Source: Mycobacterium sp. DL440 (GTDB lineage: Bacteria > Actinomycetota > Actinomycetes > Mycobacteriales > Mycobacteriaceae). From it: 64,000 nucleotides of DNA. Position 1 is the stretch's first letter. Each line of letters starts with the position of its first letter. Both the position numbers and the translations under genes were made by a program. The stretch covers positions 3,266,084 to 3,330,083 of the forward strand of contig NZ_CP050191.1 in NCBI RefSeq assembly GCF_011745145.1, written 5' to 3'. Below the pieces are notes generated by a model that saw only the letters and a program-made list of their open reading frames with translations, was not told the DNA's origin and searched no databases. Positions 25,627-34,741 of the stretch are shown here, piece after piece.

Positions 25627-26502
25627 CTACTGGGGCCCGTTGGGCCACTTGAGCAATGAACCCGCGTCGACGCGGATGTGCTGCCCGGTGATGTAGCGAC
25701 TGTCCTTGCTGGCCAGGAACACCCCGAGATTGGCCATGTCCTCCGGTTCGATGTACGGGATCGGCATGGCCTGGAACAGGCTGAACAGCGGTTCGGCGTC
25801 TTCGCGGGTGGCTACCTTCCCTGCGGCTTTGAGGTCGGGGCGGAACACCCCGTACATGCCCTCGTTCTGCAGCAGATGGGTATTGCAGTTGGTCGGGTGG
25901 ATGGCGTTGACCCGGATCATCCTCGGCGCCAGGTGAAGACACATCTCGTCGACGTACTCCATCACGATGCGCTTACTCCAGCCGTACCCGGCGCCGCCCG
26001 GGCCCATGTCGGGGCTGGTCGTGGTGCCGCGGATCATGCCCGCCGTGGAACCGGTAACGATGATCGACGCGCCGTCGGGCAGATGCGGGATCGCCACCGC
26101 GACGGTGTTCATCACGCCCACCAGGTCGACGTCGGAAGCGTCGACGAAGCCCATCGGATCAGGATTGCCCATCGCCATCGGCAGAATGCCCGCGTTGGCG
26201 ACCACGATGTCGATCTTGCCGAAGTCGGCGATCCCCGCCTCGACCGCGTCGCGCAACTCATGACGCTCGCGGACGTCGGCCACCCGTGCAACGACCCGAC
26301 GGCCGAGTTCCTTTATCTTGCGTTCGGTCTCGGCGAGATCCTCCGGTGTGGCCAGCGGATAGGGATTGGACGGGATGTCACGGCAGATGTCCACCGCGAT
26401 GATGTCGGCGCCCTCCTTGGCCATGGCAACCGCATGTGCGCGGCCCTGACCGCGCGCGGCACCGGTGATGAAAGCGACCTTGCCGTCGAGTTTTCCGGTC
26501 AT
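25627..26502 (-). CDS. Mycofactocin-coupled SDR-family oxidoreductase
   Basis: 291 residues from ATG 26502, supported by GAGGAG just upstream; longer frames run into the P450. KVAFITGAARGQGRAHA, ADIIAVDIC, ATPEDLAETE, catalytic GYGWSKR, NCNTHLL and VDAGS follow the family pattern in order. Closely related to the SDR at 19648, so two modules in the window use the same type of redox step. Last gene of the seven-gene operon; expected to oxidise an alcohol made by the two preceding P450s. Confidence 0.88.
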   Translation of the reverse strand: MTGKLDGKVAFITGAARGQGRAHAVAMAKEGADIIAVDICRDIPSNPYPLATPEDLAETERKIKELGRRVVARVADVRERHELRDAVEAGIADFGKIDIVVANAGILPMAMGNPDPMGFVDASDVDLVGVMNTVAVAIPHLPDGASIIVTGSTAGMIRGTTTSPDMGPGGAGYGWSKRIVMEYVDEMCLHLAPRMIRVNAIHPTNCNTHLLQNEGMYGVFRPDLKAAGKVATREDAEPLFSLFQAMPIPYIEPEDMANLGVFLASKDSRYITGQHIRVDAGSLLKWPNGPQ

Positions 26503-26527
26503 CGTGTGCTCCTCTTGTTGTGCGTGC

Positions 26528-27796
26528 TCAGCCGAGCGGTGTGAACGTGATGTGTAGGGCGGCGAGCCCGCGCATGATGAACGTCGGCTCGTAGGCATAG
26601 TCGCGCTCGTCCGCGGGGCCGTGATGTTCCTCGGAGATGGTGATGCCGCTCATCCGGTCGAGGATCCGGTTGAGTGAGATCCGGCCCTCGGCCCGGGCCA
26701 GCGGAGCACCCGGGCACGAGTGGACACCGCGGATGAAGGCGATCTGTTCGCGTACATTCGCTCGATCGGGGTGAAATACATTGGGATCGGGGAACTTCCG
26801 CTCATCACGGTTGCACGCTCCCGGTAGCAGCATCACGGTCGTCCCGGCCGGTACTTCGACATCACCGATGCTGGTCGTCTTACTCGCCATCCGGAAATGT
26901 GATTTGACCGGGCTCTCCAGCCGCAGGGTCTCTTCCAGGAAGGCCGGGATCTTGCTGCGATCCTCGCGCAGTAGCTTCTCGAATCCCGGGTTGTCCCCGA
27001 TGAACCGCACGGCCGAACTCACCAGCTTGGTGGTGGTCTCGGTTCCCGCTGCGAACAGGAACGTCGACAGGTTCATCACGTCCTCGATCTCGGGTGTCGA
27101 GCCGTCCTCGTACTTGGCCTGGGCCAGCCCGGTCAGCACGTCCTCACGCGGCGCACGCCTGCGGTCCTCGATGTAGGCATAGAACTTCTCATTGAGCCAC
27201 TGCAGGGGGTTGTGCGTGGTCGGTGCCTCCTTGCCGAGTTCACCGACGGTCTCCAGGGCAAACACCGCCTTGAATTCCTCGTGGTCTTCGGCCGGCACGC
27301 CCAGCAAGTCGGCAATGACCAGCAGCGAGAACGGCTTTGCATAGTCGGCGAGAAATTCGCAGCCGCCCTTGTCGACGAACGTGTCGAGCTGCTGGTCGGC
27401 CAGCCGCCACATGAAGTCTTCGTTCTCCTTGAGGCGCTTGGGCGTGATCAGCTTGTTCATCAGGCCGCGGGTGCGGGTGTGCAATGGCGGATCCTGCGCG
27501 GTGATGTGCTCACCCATCGGGACCGCGAGCCGATGCTCCTCGATCAGCTCCGAGACGTCATCGGTGTCACCGGGCCCGAACGGCAGGCCGGAGAACGGTC
27601 CAGCGACGGCTACGCAGGACGAGAACGCCGGGTCCTTGTAGACGGCCAGCGCCTCCTCGTACCCGGTTACGGCCAGCACGTGGAATGGCGTCGCCTGGGT
27701 GACAGGGCATTTCGACCGCAGATGGTCGAAGTAGGGATACGGGTCCGGAACGAGGGATTCGTCGGTGAAGAAATCCACTTCTGCGAAGTCGGTCAT
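26528..27796 (-). CDS. Cytochrome P450 with altered heme loop (FI instead of FG)
   Basis: 422 residues. I-helix AAGTETTTKL, ExxR in EETLRLE, heme loop FIRGVHSCPGAPL with Cys361; the Gly that normally follows the Phe is Ile, which is unusual. It is a close paralogue of the P450s at 2123 and 57490. The ATG is preceded by AGGAGA. It lies 49 bases after the P450 at 27846 and 25 before the mycofactocin-type SDR, inside the seven-gene operon. Confidence 0.94.
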   Translation of the reverse strand: MTDFAEVDFFTDESLVPDPYPYFDHLRSKCPVTQATPFHVLAVTGYEEALAVYKDPAFSSCVAVAGPFSGLPFGPGDTDDVSELIEEHRLAVPMGEHITAQDPPLHTRTRGLMNKLITPKRLKENEDFMWRLADQQLDTFVDKGGCEFLADYAKPFSLLVIADLLGVPAEDHEEFKAVFALETVGELGKEAPTTHNPLQWLNEKFYAYIEDRRRAPREDVLTGLAQAKYEDGSTPEIEDVMNLSTFLFAAGTETTTKLVSSAVRFIGDNPGFEKLLREDRSKIPAFLEETLRLESPVKSHFRMASKTTSIGDVEVPAGTTVMLLPGACNRDERKFPDPNVFHPDRANVREQIAFIRGVHSCPGAPLARAEGRISLNRILDRMSGITISEEHHGPADERDYAYEPTFIMRGLAALHITFTPLG

Positions 27797-27845
27797 CTCA
27801 GGCTCTCCTGGTCACTTTTCCTTGCGCGAGCAATCCCCAGAGTTG

Positions 27846-29054
27846 TCATCCGAACAGGACCGGAAGGGAGGTCGGCGAACGGAAGACCTGGCCGCGGATG
27901 TGCGGGTCGTCTCCGTCCGGGTCCAACCGCAGATTGGGCAACCGATCCAATAGAAGGTTTACGGCGGTGCGCATTTCGAGCCGCGCCAGGTGCATGCCCA
28001 GACACACGTGCACCCCGTGGCCCCAGCCGAGATTCCCCTTGGGTGTCCGGAAGATGTCGAACTCGTCCGGGTTCTCCCACCGATCCTCCTGCCGGTTCGC
28101 CGAACCGAGCATCGGCATGACCGACGATCCCTCGGGGATCTGAACGCCGCCGAGTTCGGTGTCGCAGGTGGCAGTGCGGGTGATGGTCAGCAGGGGTGGA
28201 TTCCAGCGCACCGCTTCCTCGATGGCCGGTGGGAGCAGCGACCGGTCCGCGCGGAGGGCATCCAGTTGCGCTGTGTCCGTGAGCAACCCGAACAGCAGAT
28301 TTCCCAATGATCGATAGGTGGTCTCCACGCCGGCCGGCAACAGCAGTCGCAGGAACGAGAAGATCTCCTCATCGGTCAGCTTCTCGCCGTCGATCTCGGC
28401 CTCGGCGAGCAGGCTGATCATGTCTTCCTTCGGCTCGGCCCGGCGGGCCTGCAAGATCGGTGCGAAGTAGTCGCACAGCGCGGCCGATGCCGCCAGCCCG
28501 CGTTCCGGGTTCATGATCCAACTCAGCAGTGAGATGGACCAGCGTTGGAACTGCGGATAGTCCTGCTCCGGCAACCCCAGCAGGCCCGCGATGATCCGGC
28601 TCGGATAGTCGAAGGTGAATTGCTTGACCAGGTCGGCCTTGCCGTCCGAGGCGAATTTGTCGATGAGCTCATTGCCGACGCGGCCCACCAACTCGTCTTG
28701 CCAACGCGCCAGGGCCTTTTGCGAAAACGCCTTGGACACCAACGAACGCAGGCGGCCGTGCACCGGTTCGTCCATGCCCAGCATCACGCGATCACCCAAC
28801 ACTGGACCGAACGCTGCGATGACCCCTGACGACGAGAACGTCAGATTGTCTCGCAGCATCTGCTGGGCGTCCTCGTAGCGGTACACAATAAAGACCGGCT
28901 TGCCCTCCTCCCCTGGCATCGCGGACATGTCGATCCGCTGGATCGGCTCTTCGCGCCGAAGCCTGGCCAACTCCGGGAAGGGATCCCGGACATCTCCTGA
29001 TACGGCGTCGTCGAAGGAGCCGAAGTCCTCGAGGTCGTCAAAAAGCTGTTCCAT
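27846..29054 (-). CDS. Cytochrome P450 with Trp in the heme loop
   Basis: 402 residues from ATG 29054; the longer frame overlaps the ALDH and is rejected, and TAGGAGC precedes the ATG. I-helix PAGVETTYRS, ExxR in EEAVRWN, heme loop WGHGVHVCLG with Cys351, where the near-invariant Phe is Trp. Acidic N-terminus (MEQLFDDLEDFGSFDD). Seven bases after the ALDH stop. It belongs to a different subfamily from its neighbour at 26528, so the two may act on different positions or intermediates. Confidence 0.93.
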   Translation of the reverse strand: MEQLFDDLEDFGSFDDAVSGDVRDPFPELARLRREEPIQRIDMSAMPGEEGKPVFIVYRYEDAQQMLRDNLTFSSSGVIAAFGPVLGDRVMLGMDEPVHGRLRSLVSKAFSQKALARWQDELVGRVGNELIDKFASDGKADLVKQFTFDYPSRIIAGLLGLPEQDYPQFQRWSISLLSWIMNPERGLAASAALCDYFAPILQARRAEPKEDMISLLAEAEIDGEKLTDEEIFSFLRLLLPAGVETTYRSLGNLLFGLLTDTAQLDALRADRSLLPPAIEEAVRWNPPLLTITRTATCDTELGGVQIPEGSSVMPMLGSANRQEDRWENPDEFDIFRTPKGNLGWGHGVHVCLGMHLARLEMRTAVNLLLDRLPNLRLDPDGDDPHIRGQVFRSPTSLPVLFG

Positions 29055-29061
29055 GCTGCTC

Positions 29062-30531
29062 CTAGCTGGCCGGGTATGCGACGGACTTAATTTCGGTGTA
29101 TTGCTCGAATCCGGCGATGCCGTTCTGGCGTCCGACGCCGCTGTCCTTGTAGCCGCCGAAGGGGGTGTCTGCGCCGTAACCCGCGGTGCCGTTGAGCCCG
29201 ATGAACCCGGCACGCAGCCGGCGCGCCACCGCGAGCGAGCGTTCCAGCGAGCCCGACATGACATTGCCGGCGAGTCCGTAAGGGCTGTCGTTGGCGATGC
29301 GAATGGCGTCCTCTTCGTCCTCATAGGGGATGACCACCAGAACGGGGCCGAAGATCTCCTCCTGGGCGATCGTCATCGAGTTGTCCACGTCGGTGAAAAG
29401 TGTTGGTTTGACCCAGAATCCCTTGTCGAACTGCTTCGGGGCCTCGGTGCTGCCGACCAGCATCGTGGCGCCCTCGTCGACACCTTTCCTGATGTATCCG
29501 AGGATGCGTGCCTGCTGTTTGGCCGAGATGACCGGACCACAGAGAGTGCCGGGGTCCTGCGGGTCACCGGCGGCGATGTTCTCGTAGATGGTCTTGAGGA
29601 TCGCGACGCCCTCGTCGTACCGGGAGCGAGGCAGCAGCATCCGGGTGGGAGCCGCGCACCCTTGGCCGGCGTGCATCAGCGGGCCGATACCGATCAGGCA
29701 CGCAGTGTTGAAGTCGGCGTCCTCCAACACAATCGTCGCCGACTTGCCGCCCAGCTCGAGGAACAACCGCTTCATCGTCGCGGCGCCCTTCTCCATGATC
29801 CGCTTGCCAACGGCGGTCGAACCGGTGAACGAGATCATGTCGACCTTGCGTGACAGCGTGAGTTCTTCGCCGACGAGATGGTCCGATGCCGTCACCACGT
29901 TCACCACCCCGGCGGGTATGTCGGTGTTCTCGGCGATGAGCCGGCCCAGTCGCGTGGCGTTGAACGGGGTGTCCGGCGCGGGCTTGAGTACGACGGTGTT
30001 CCCGGTCGCCAAGGCCTGTCCCAGCTTGTTGATGGTGACCTCGAACGGAAAGTTCCACGGCGTGATGGCGCCGACGACACCGACCGGTTCATGCCACACC
30101 TTGCGCGTGGTGTTGACGCCGGTGACGGACACCACGGTGTCGCCGAGATCGGTTTCCCACGGGAAGGTTTCGATGAGCCGGGCCGGGTATTTGAGGCCGT
30201 CCGCCAGCGGCGCGTCGAGTTGCGGGCCGTGCGTCACCGCACGCGGTGCCCCGACTTCGGCGATGAGTTCTTCACGCAACTCCTCCAACTCGCCTTCGAC
30301 GGCGTCGTGTAGCTGTTCGAGGCACCGCTTACGGAGTTGGTGGTTGGTCGACCAATCGGTCTCGTCGAAGGACCGACGGGCCGCGTCGATGGCCCGGTTG
30401 ATATCTGCCTTCGACGCATCCGAGACCTCGCCGAGGACCTCTTCATTCGCCGGGTTGATGTTGGTGAACGTGCCTGCCTCGCCGTCGACGAGCTTGCCGT
30501 CGATCAGCATCCTCGATTCGAAGTCAGCCAT
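29062..30531 (-). CDS. NAD(P)-dependent aldehyde dehydrogenase
   Basis: 489 residues from ATG 30531 (a GTG three codons upstream is possible). Catalytic Cys292 in HAGQGC, Glu259 in LELGGKS, cofactor segments ITPWNFPF and FTGSTAVGKR, and the PFGGYKxSGxGR end. The gene overlaps the SDR before it by eight bases and is followed seven bases later by a P450. It should oxidise an aldehyde intermediate to the acid. Paralogue of the ALDH at 17160. Confidence 0.93.
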   Translation of the reverse strand: MADFESRMLIDGKLVDGEAGTFTNINPANEEVLGEVSDASKADINRAIDAARRSFDETDWSTNHQLRKRCLEQLHDAVEGELEELREELIAEVGAPRAVTHGPQLDAPLADGLKYPARLIETFPWETDLGDTVVSVTGVNTTRKVWHEPVGVVGAITPWNFPFEVTINKLGQALATGNTVVLKPAPDTPFNATRLGRLIAENTDIPAGVVNVVTASDHLVGEELTLSRKVDMISFTGSTAVGKRIMEKGAATMKRLFLELGGKSATIVLEDADFNTACLIGIGPLMHAGQGCAAPTRMLLPRSRYDEGVAILKTIYENIAAGDPQDPGTLCGPVISAKQQARILGYIRKGVDEGATMLVGSTEAPKQFDKGFWVKPTLFTDVDNSMTIAQEEIFGPVLVVIPYEDEEDAIRIANDSPYGLAGNVMSGSLERSLAVARRLRAGFIGLNGTAGYGADTPFGGYKDSGVGRQNGIAGFEQYTEIKSVAYPAS

Positions 30532-31414
30532 GGTCTGCACCTTCCCCTCGCAGCGCGCCGAACCGCGGGATTCCCATCATCAGCCTCGTCATCTGGTGCA
30601 GCCCCGCAGAGGGAAGTATGCGATTGGCGATCAACAACATTCGCGCATCGGGCCCGACCGCCGTCCTGACGAACGGCTTCGAGCCCTCGAGCGCCTTGGC
30701 CAGGCCCGCAGCGAATACTTCGGGTGGTCTGGCCGCGCGCTTCATCATGGCCCGCCCACGCTTGTCCATAGTGCGGTGGTGCGGCGCGTACGGCCCGTCC
30801 AGATCGCGGTCGTCGGTGGTTCCGGCATCGGTGATGATCTCCGTGTCGTATGTCCCGGTAACCAGGATCGTGACGCCGATCCCAAATGGCGCGACCTCCC
30901 CGGCCATCGATTCGCCCCACCGTTCCAGCGCACCCTTGACGGCTGAATACGGTGCGGTCGCGGGCATTCCACGCACACCTGCCGCACTCGAGATCAAGAC
31001 GATGCGGCCGCGCCCAGCCGCGCGCATGGACGGCAGAAGCGACTTGGTGAGTGCCACCGGACCGAAGATGTTGGTCGCGAACATGCGTTCCCAGAGTTCC
31101 GGCGACGTCTCCTCGACCATTCCTGCCGCCGAGATGCCGGCGTTGTGCACCAACGCATGTGGCGCACCGACGGCTTCCTCGATCGCCTTGGCCGCCGCGG
31201 CGATCGAGGCACCGTCGGTGAGGTCGAGCTGAATCCCGATCAGCCTGTCGTCGTCCTGACCGGCTCCGGTAGCCTCGCGCAGCAGCGGCATTCCGCGATC
31301 CGGGGTGCGCATCGCCGCGACCACGCGCCACCCCTCGCGATAAAGGTGCGTGGTCGATGCGAAGCCGAGCCCACGGGACGCGCCCGTGATGACGACTGTT
31401 CGATGCTCACCCAT
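30524..31414 (-). CDS. Short-chain dehydrogenase/reductase
   Basis: 296 residues. TGASRGLG at residues 10-17, NAGIS, catalytic SSAAG and YSAVK (Tyr-x-x-x-Lys), then a C-terminal extension (about residues 215-296) that suggests a hydrophobic-substrate or membrane-associated SDR. It overlaps the AveC-like gene by eight bases upstream and the ALDH by eight bases downstream. Not of the mycofactocin type (it lacks the GQGR turn and the long insertion). Confidence 0.88.
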   Translation of the reverse strand: MGEHRTVVITGASRGLGFASTTHLYREGWRVVAAMRTPDRGMPLLREATGAGQDDDRLIGIQLDLTDGASIAAAAKAIEEAVGAPHALVHNAGISAAGMVEETSPELWERMFATNIFGPVALTKSLLPSMRAAGRGRIVLISSAAGVRGMPATAPYSAVKGALERWGESMAGEVAPFGIGVTILVTGTYDTEIITDAGTTDDRDLDGPYAPHHRTMDKRGRAMMKRAARPPEVFAAGLAKALEGSKPFVRTAVGPDARMLLIANRILPSAGLHQMTRLMMGIPRFGALRGEGADHG

Positions 31415-32537
31415 TCTGGTTCTCCGATGCGCACCGGTCGCTCTTCGAACCCAGCTCTACGTCAGGGTTGCTGGCCGGCCCCTGCTGCCAGGTGGACCAC
31501 TTGCCTACCGAGTACGGTCCCTCCGCTCCGTTCGCCCGGTAATAGCCCTGCGGGTCATAAATCTTCGCTTCGGGATACGGCCACGGGCAGGCGACTGAGG
31601 TGGCCAACCCGCTGGCCTTGATGGCCCAAAACCAGCTTCCGTAGGCGAAGTACGCAACGTTGACGATCATGAACATCACCAAGAACGTGCCGAGTACCGG
31701 CTTTTTCGGGAACAGCCTGGCCTTCGCGGCGAGCTTCTCCGCCACCGCTTTGCCCGTGTCGTCGCGGTAGACCAGGATCGCTGCCGGAATCATCACGAAG
31801 GTCACCGCCAGCGACTCCCAGATCAGCGGGAATTGGAACGTGCTGCCGGGGAACAGCGTGCCGAACGGGATTGCCTGGGAGTAGATGTACAGCCCGGTGC
31901 GCACCAGGCTGACCTCGAGGAAGGCGTCGAAGATGAAGCCGATCACCAACACCAAGCCGCCCAGGCTGATCAGTGGATGCCTGCTGACGAACGCCTCCGG
32001 ACCGCGTTTGGCCTGCCACTTGCGCAGGAGCCAGATGGCCGGGAAATAGGGGCCGAAGTAGAACGTCACGTAGCCGAACACGATGAACGGTTCGACCGTC
32101 GGCGACATCATGATCAGCGGCCAGTTTTCCGGCCAGTGCACCAACGCCGGGTTGTACACCGCGTAGGGCGCCCAATTCATGATCGGGTCCTGCCACACGA
32201 TCACCGTCGTGACCAACACCATCAAGAGCACCGGGCTGCCGGGATTGCGCCGCCAGGCACGGATGAACACGATCGTCAGCACCACGACCATGAGCAGGGC
32301 GCCGACTTGCGGGATGATCTGCCAGTGATCAAATGCCGTCAGAAACTCAACCGGACGCGGACGCCCTTCGACGTTCGGGTTGGCCACGCGCGGGTGGACG
32401 TCCGTCCGCGCAACGGAGAGGAACATCCCCCAGAAGCCCAGCCATCCGATCAGCGCAATCCACCGGCCCCAGTTCGGCCCCTTGCGCGGCGGCCGGTCGA
32501 CCTTCGTATCGGGCGGTAACGATTCTCTCGTTGTCAC
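31407..32537 (-). CDS. AveC-like (spirocyclase AveC family) polytopic membrane protein
   Basis: 376 residues from GTG 32537, one base after the stop of the substrate-binding-protein gene and preceded by GGGGAGG; an ORF extending to 32672 is not preferred. About seven to eight TM segments, for example WIALIGWLGFWGMFL, VGALLMVVVLTIVFI and LAVTFVMIPAAILVY. A conserved-looking loop reads WQDPIMNWAPYAVYNP. The C-terminus is soluble and Cys-containing. It is a longer relative of the protein at 23903. The activity of this branch is undescribed to my knowledge; AveC itself catalyses dehydration and spiroketal formation. Confidence 0.75.
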   Translation of the reverse strand: MTTRESLPPDTKVDRPPRKGPNWGRWIALIGWLGFWGMFLSVARTDVHPRVANPNVEGRPRPVEFLTAFDHWQIIPQVGALLMVVVLTIVFIRAWRRNPGSPVLLMVLVTTVIVWQDPIMNWAPYAVYNPALVHWPENWPLIMMSPTVEPFIVFGYVTFYFGPYFPAIWLLRKWQAKRGPEAFVSRHPLISLGGLVLVIGFIFDAFLEVSLVRTGLYIYSQAIPFGTLFPGSTFQFPLIWESLAVTFVMIPAAILVYRDDTGKAVAEKLAAKARLFPKKPVLGTFLVMFMIVNVAYFAYGSWFWAIKASGLATSVACPWPYPEAKIYDPQGYYRANGAEGPYSVGKWSTWQQGPASNPDVELGSKSDRCASENQNG

Positions 32538-32538
32538 G

Positions 32539-33654
32539 CTATTCCTCCCCGAACCGATCGACCAGGTGCGAATTGATGCCATCTGCATCGAGCGTGCGGG
32601 CGACCAGATACCCAGAGCCCATCCAGGCCCGTCGGGTCCACTTCCCCAGAGAAACCCGGGTTCCCGGTGCACCGGAGGCGGCGGGCATCATCTTGACCCG
32701 CTCGAGCGCTTCCTTGACTCCGCGCGGGCTCAGCGGGTGGGAGTCGGTGAAGGCCCGAACCAGGGTGGCGGCCACGTCGTGGTTGACCACCGAGACGCAG
32801 TACTCGGGCCGACTTCCGTCGTACTTCGCGGCATAGCGGTCCAACCAGGCCTGGCCGATCGGGTTGCCCTCGTCGTATTGGTCGACGCCGATCCAGCCCA
32901 TGAAGGCGTTCCACATGATCGGGTTCACCCAGGCGTTCTGGAACGCCGTCGTCGTGAAGCGCGGCGGGTCCCAGTCGAGTGCCTCCAGAGCGGGGTTGAT
33001 GAACACGATGCCGAAACCGAAGCCCAGGTGCACGATCGCCTCGGCCTTGGCTTCGTGCAGTGTCCGCACCGCCTGGTCGATGTCCTGCGCGGTCTGCGCG
33101 ATCGCGACCTCGGCAACGATCCGAATTCCCTTGCGTCGGCATGCAGTTCGGAGGTTTTTCAGGTAGCTCTCGCCTATCAGGCTCTGCTCGACCAGCACGC
33201 CGATCTCCGACAGGCCCCGTTTGGCCGCCAGATCGGCGAGGAAGATCGGCTCGTCGGTCATCGAGCCCTGGGGGAAGGAGAACGTCCATTCACCCAGCCA
33301 GTCGTCGGTTCCCGTGACGCTGATCGCCGGCACCTTGAAGCGCTCCTCGATGGCTTCCCGCAGCGGCACGCAGTTGTCGGTGATGTTCGGCCCGAACACC
33401 ACCAGGCAGCCCTCGTCGACGAGCTCGGCGTACGCATCGATGACCGCCTTGACCGAGCCCTTCGGCAGCCCCTCCACCTCGCGGTAGATCATCTGCACCG
33501 GCCGGTCCATCAGTCCCTGTTCCACCGCCTCTTCGAAGACGAGGTCGAAGCACCGGGTGAAGGACGCGAACAGCTCCTCGGGAAATCCCGGGGGCAGGGT
33601 GAAGTCCATCAGGTATCCGACCTTGATGGGCTCCGCGGTGCTTTCGTACGACAT
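32539..33654 (-). CDS. Periplasmic-binding-protein homologue lacking a signal peptide
   Basis: 371 residues from ATG 33654, selected by GGAGGTCAG upstream. It has the two-lobed type 1 fold of branched-chain amino acid and amide receptors (IKVGYLMDFT start, VVFGPNITDN, IRIVAEVAIAQTAQDIDQ, ALERVKMMPA). There is no hydrophobic signal, lipobox or TM segment: the protein starts MSYESTAEPIKVGY. No ABC permease or ATPase is near. It is probably a cytosolic ligand-binding protein, as AmiC is, or a carrier for an intermediate. First gene of the seven-gene AveC/P450 operon, 42 bases from operator site 33697. Confidence 0.82.
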   Translation of the reverse strand: MSYESTAEPIKVGYLMDFTLPPGFPEELFASFTRCFDLVFEEAVEQGLMDRPVQMIYREVEGLPKGSVKAVIDAYAELVDEGCLVVFGPNITDNCVPLREAIEERFKVPAISVTGTDDWLGEWTFSFPQGSMTDEPIFLADLAAKRGLSEIGVLVEQSLIGESYLKNLRTACRRKGIRIVAEVAIAQTAQDIDQAVRTLHEAKAEAIVHLGFGFGIVFINPALEALDWDPPRFTTTAFQNAWVNPIMWNAFMGWIGVDQYDEGNPIGQAWLDRYAAKYDGSRPEYCVSVVNHDVAATLVRAFTDSHPLSPRGVKEALERVKMMPAASGAPGTRVSLGKWTRRAWMGSGYLVARTLDADGINSHLVDRFGEE

Positions 33655-33696
33655 CTGACCTCCGTGGACGGCGTTCATCGAAGTAACGGCTGTGTC

Positions 33697-33712
33697 GACC
33701 TAATATTTGTTC
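33697..33712. promoter_or_regulatory. Operator-like site 1 of the NorQ/AveC block
   Basis: GACCTAATATTTGTTC, 42 bases before the start of the seven-gene operon. It matches 36466-36481 at 14 of 16 positions and resembles 34643-34659 and 41030-41045. Partly palindromic (6 of 8 pairs). Confidence 0.5.
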
Positions 33713-33739
33713 TGAACCTAACGGGGGCGGGACACTGCG

Positions 33740-34588
33740 TCAATCACCTGATGCCGATTCGCCCAGGTAGACGTCGATCAACTCGTGAAGACCACGGCTC
33801 ACCGCGACGTCGTCGGTCAACGGCCCCGCGATGGCCACCCTGGCGGCCAGCGCAACCGGCAATCCCTCGGCGATGAGGCGCCCCGCCGCGATCAGCACGC
33901 GGGTCGATGCGACCTCACGCAATCCTCCGGTCTCCAGCCGCCGGATGGCCTGCCCGAAGCGGACCAGCTCGACAGCGGTGGCATGATCCACGCCCGCCTC
34001 ATGGGCGACGATGCCCTCTTCGACGACGGGTTCCGGAAAGCCGAACTCGATGGCCACCATCCGCTGGCGCGTCGAGTCCTTGAGATCTTTGAGGACGCTC
34101 TGATAACCGGGGTTGTACGACACGACCAGGCCGAATCCCGGTGCCGCGTCCAGCGTGATGCCGAGGCGCTCGATGGGCAACTGACGACGGTAGTCGGCGA
34201 GGGGGTGTAGCACCACGGTGGTGTCCTGCCGGGCCTCGACGACCTCGTCGAGGTAGCAGATCGCGCCCTCTCGCACGGCGCGGGTCAACGGACCGTCCAC
34301 CCACACCGTCTCGTCGCCGCGCAGCAGGTAGCGACCGACGAGGTCGGCGGTGGTGAGGTCATCGTGGCAGGCGACGGTGATCAGCGGCCGCCCGAGATCG
34401 TGGGCCATCGCCTCGACGAAACGCGTCTTGCCGCAACCGGTGGGCCCCTTCAGCACCAGCGACAGGCCTTGGCGGTAGGCCGCCTTGAACACCGTCTCCT
34501 CGTTGCCGACAGGCTTGTAATAGGGACGCGCGCCGTCGGTCTGCGAACTGGCACCGTTCTGGTAAGCGAGCCCGGACTCGTTGGCCAT
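33740..34588 (-). CDS. CbbQ/NirQ/NorQ/GvpN-family AAA+ ATPase
   Basis: 282 residues from ATG 34588 (GAGAGGTG upstream). Walker A GPTGCGKT at residues 48-55, Walker B ICYLDE with Asp114-Glu115, sensor region VVSYNPGYQ, and the family C-terminal domain. Members work as hexameric chaperones with a VWA-domain partner to activate a metalloenzyme (RuBisCO, NO reductase) or to build gas vesicles. The partner is encoded next at 34742, but no NorB/C, RuBisCO or gas-vesicle gene is present, so the client is unknown. It is preceded by operator site 34643. Confidence 0.9.
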   Translation of the reverse strand: MANESGLAYQNGASSQTDGARPYYKPVGNEETVFKAAYRQGLSLVLKGPTGCGKTRFVEAMAHDLGRPLITVACHDDLTTADLVGRYLLRGDETVWVDGPLTRAVREGAICYLDEVVEARQDTTVVLHPLADYRRQLPIERLGITLDAAPGFGLVVSYNPGYQSVLKDLKDSTRQRMVAIEFGFPEPVVEEGIVAHEAGVDHATAVELVRFGQAIRRLETGGLREVASTRVLIAAGRLIAEGLPVALAARVAIAGPLTDDVAVSRGLHELIDVYLGESASGD

Positions 34589-34642
34589 CAACACACCTCT
34601 CGTTGTATCCGCCCCGATGCGGTACTAAAGAAAGCCTAACCG

Positions 34643-34659
34643 GAACAGATGTTTGTTTC
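34643..34659. promoter_or_regulatory. Operator-like site 2 of the NorQ/AveC block
   Basis: On the minus strand it reads GAAACAAACATCTGTTC, sharing the ATCTGTTC half with site 3. It is 55 bases before the NorQ-type gene, in the gap after the VWA gene, implying that norQ has its own promoter. Confidence 0.42.
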
Positions 34660-34741
34660 AACCATTTGTTACGTCGGCTGCCGACGGGTCGATGTCACCA
34701 ACTGCACTCTGCGACTTGGCATCACCGCGACCGAAGCACCT

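Noticed and set aside
29055..29324. 90-codon N-terminal extension of the P450 at 27846
   Set aside because: It overlaps the end of the ALDH gene; the ATG at 29054 gives a normal P450 length and has a ribosome site.
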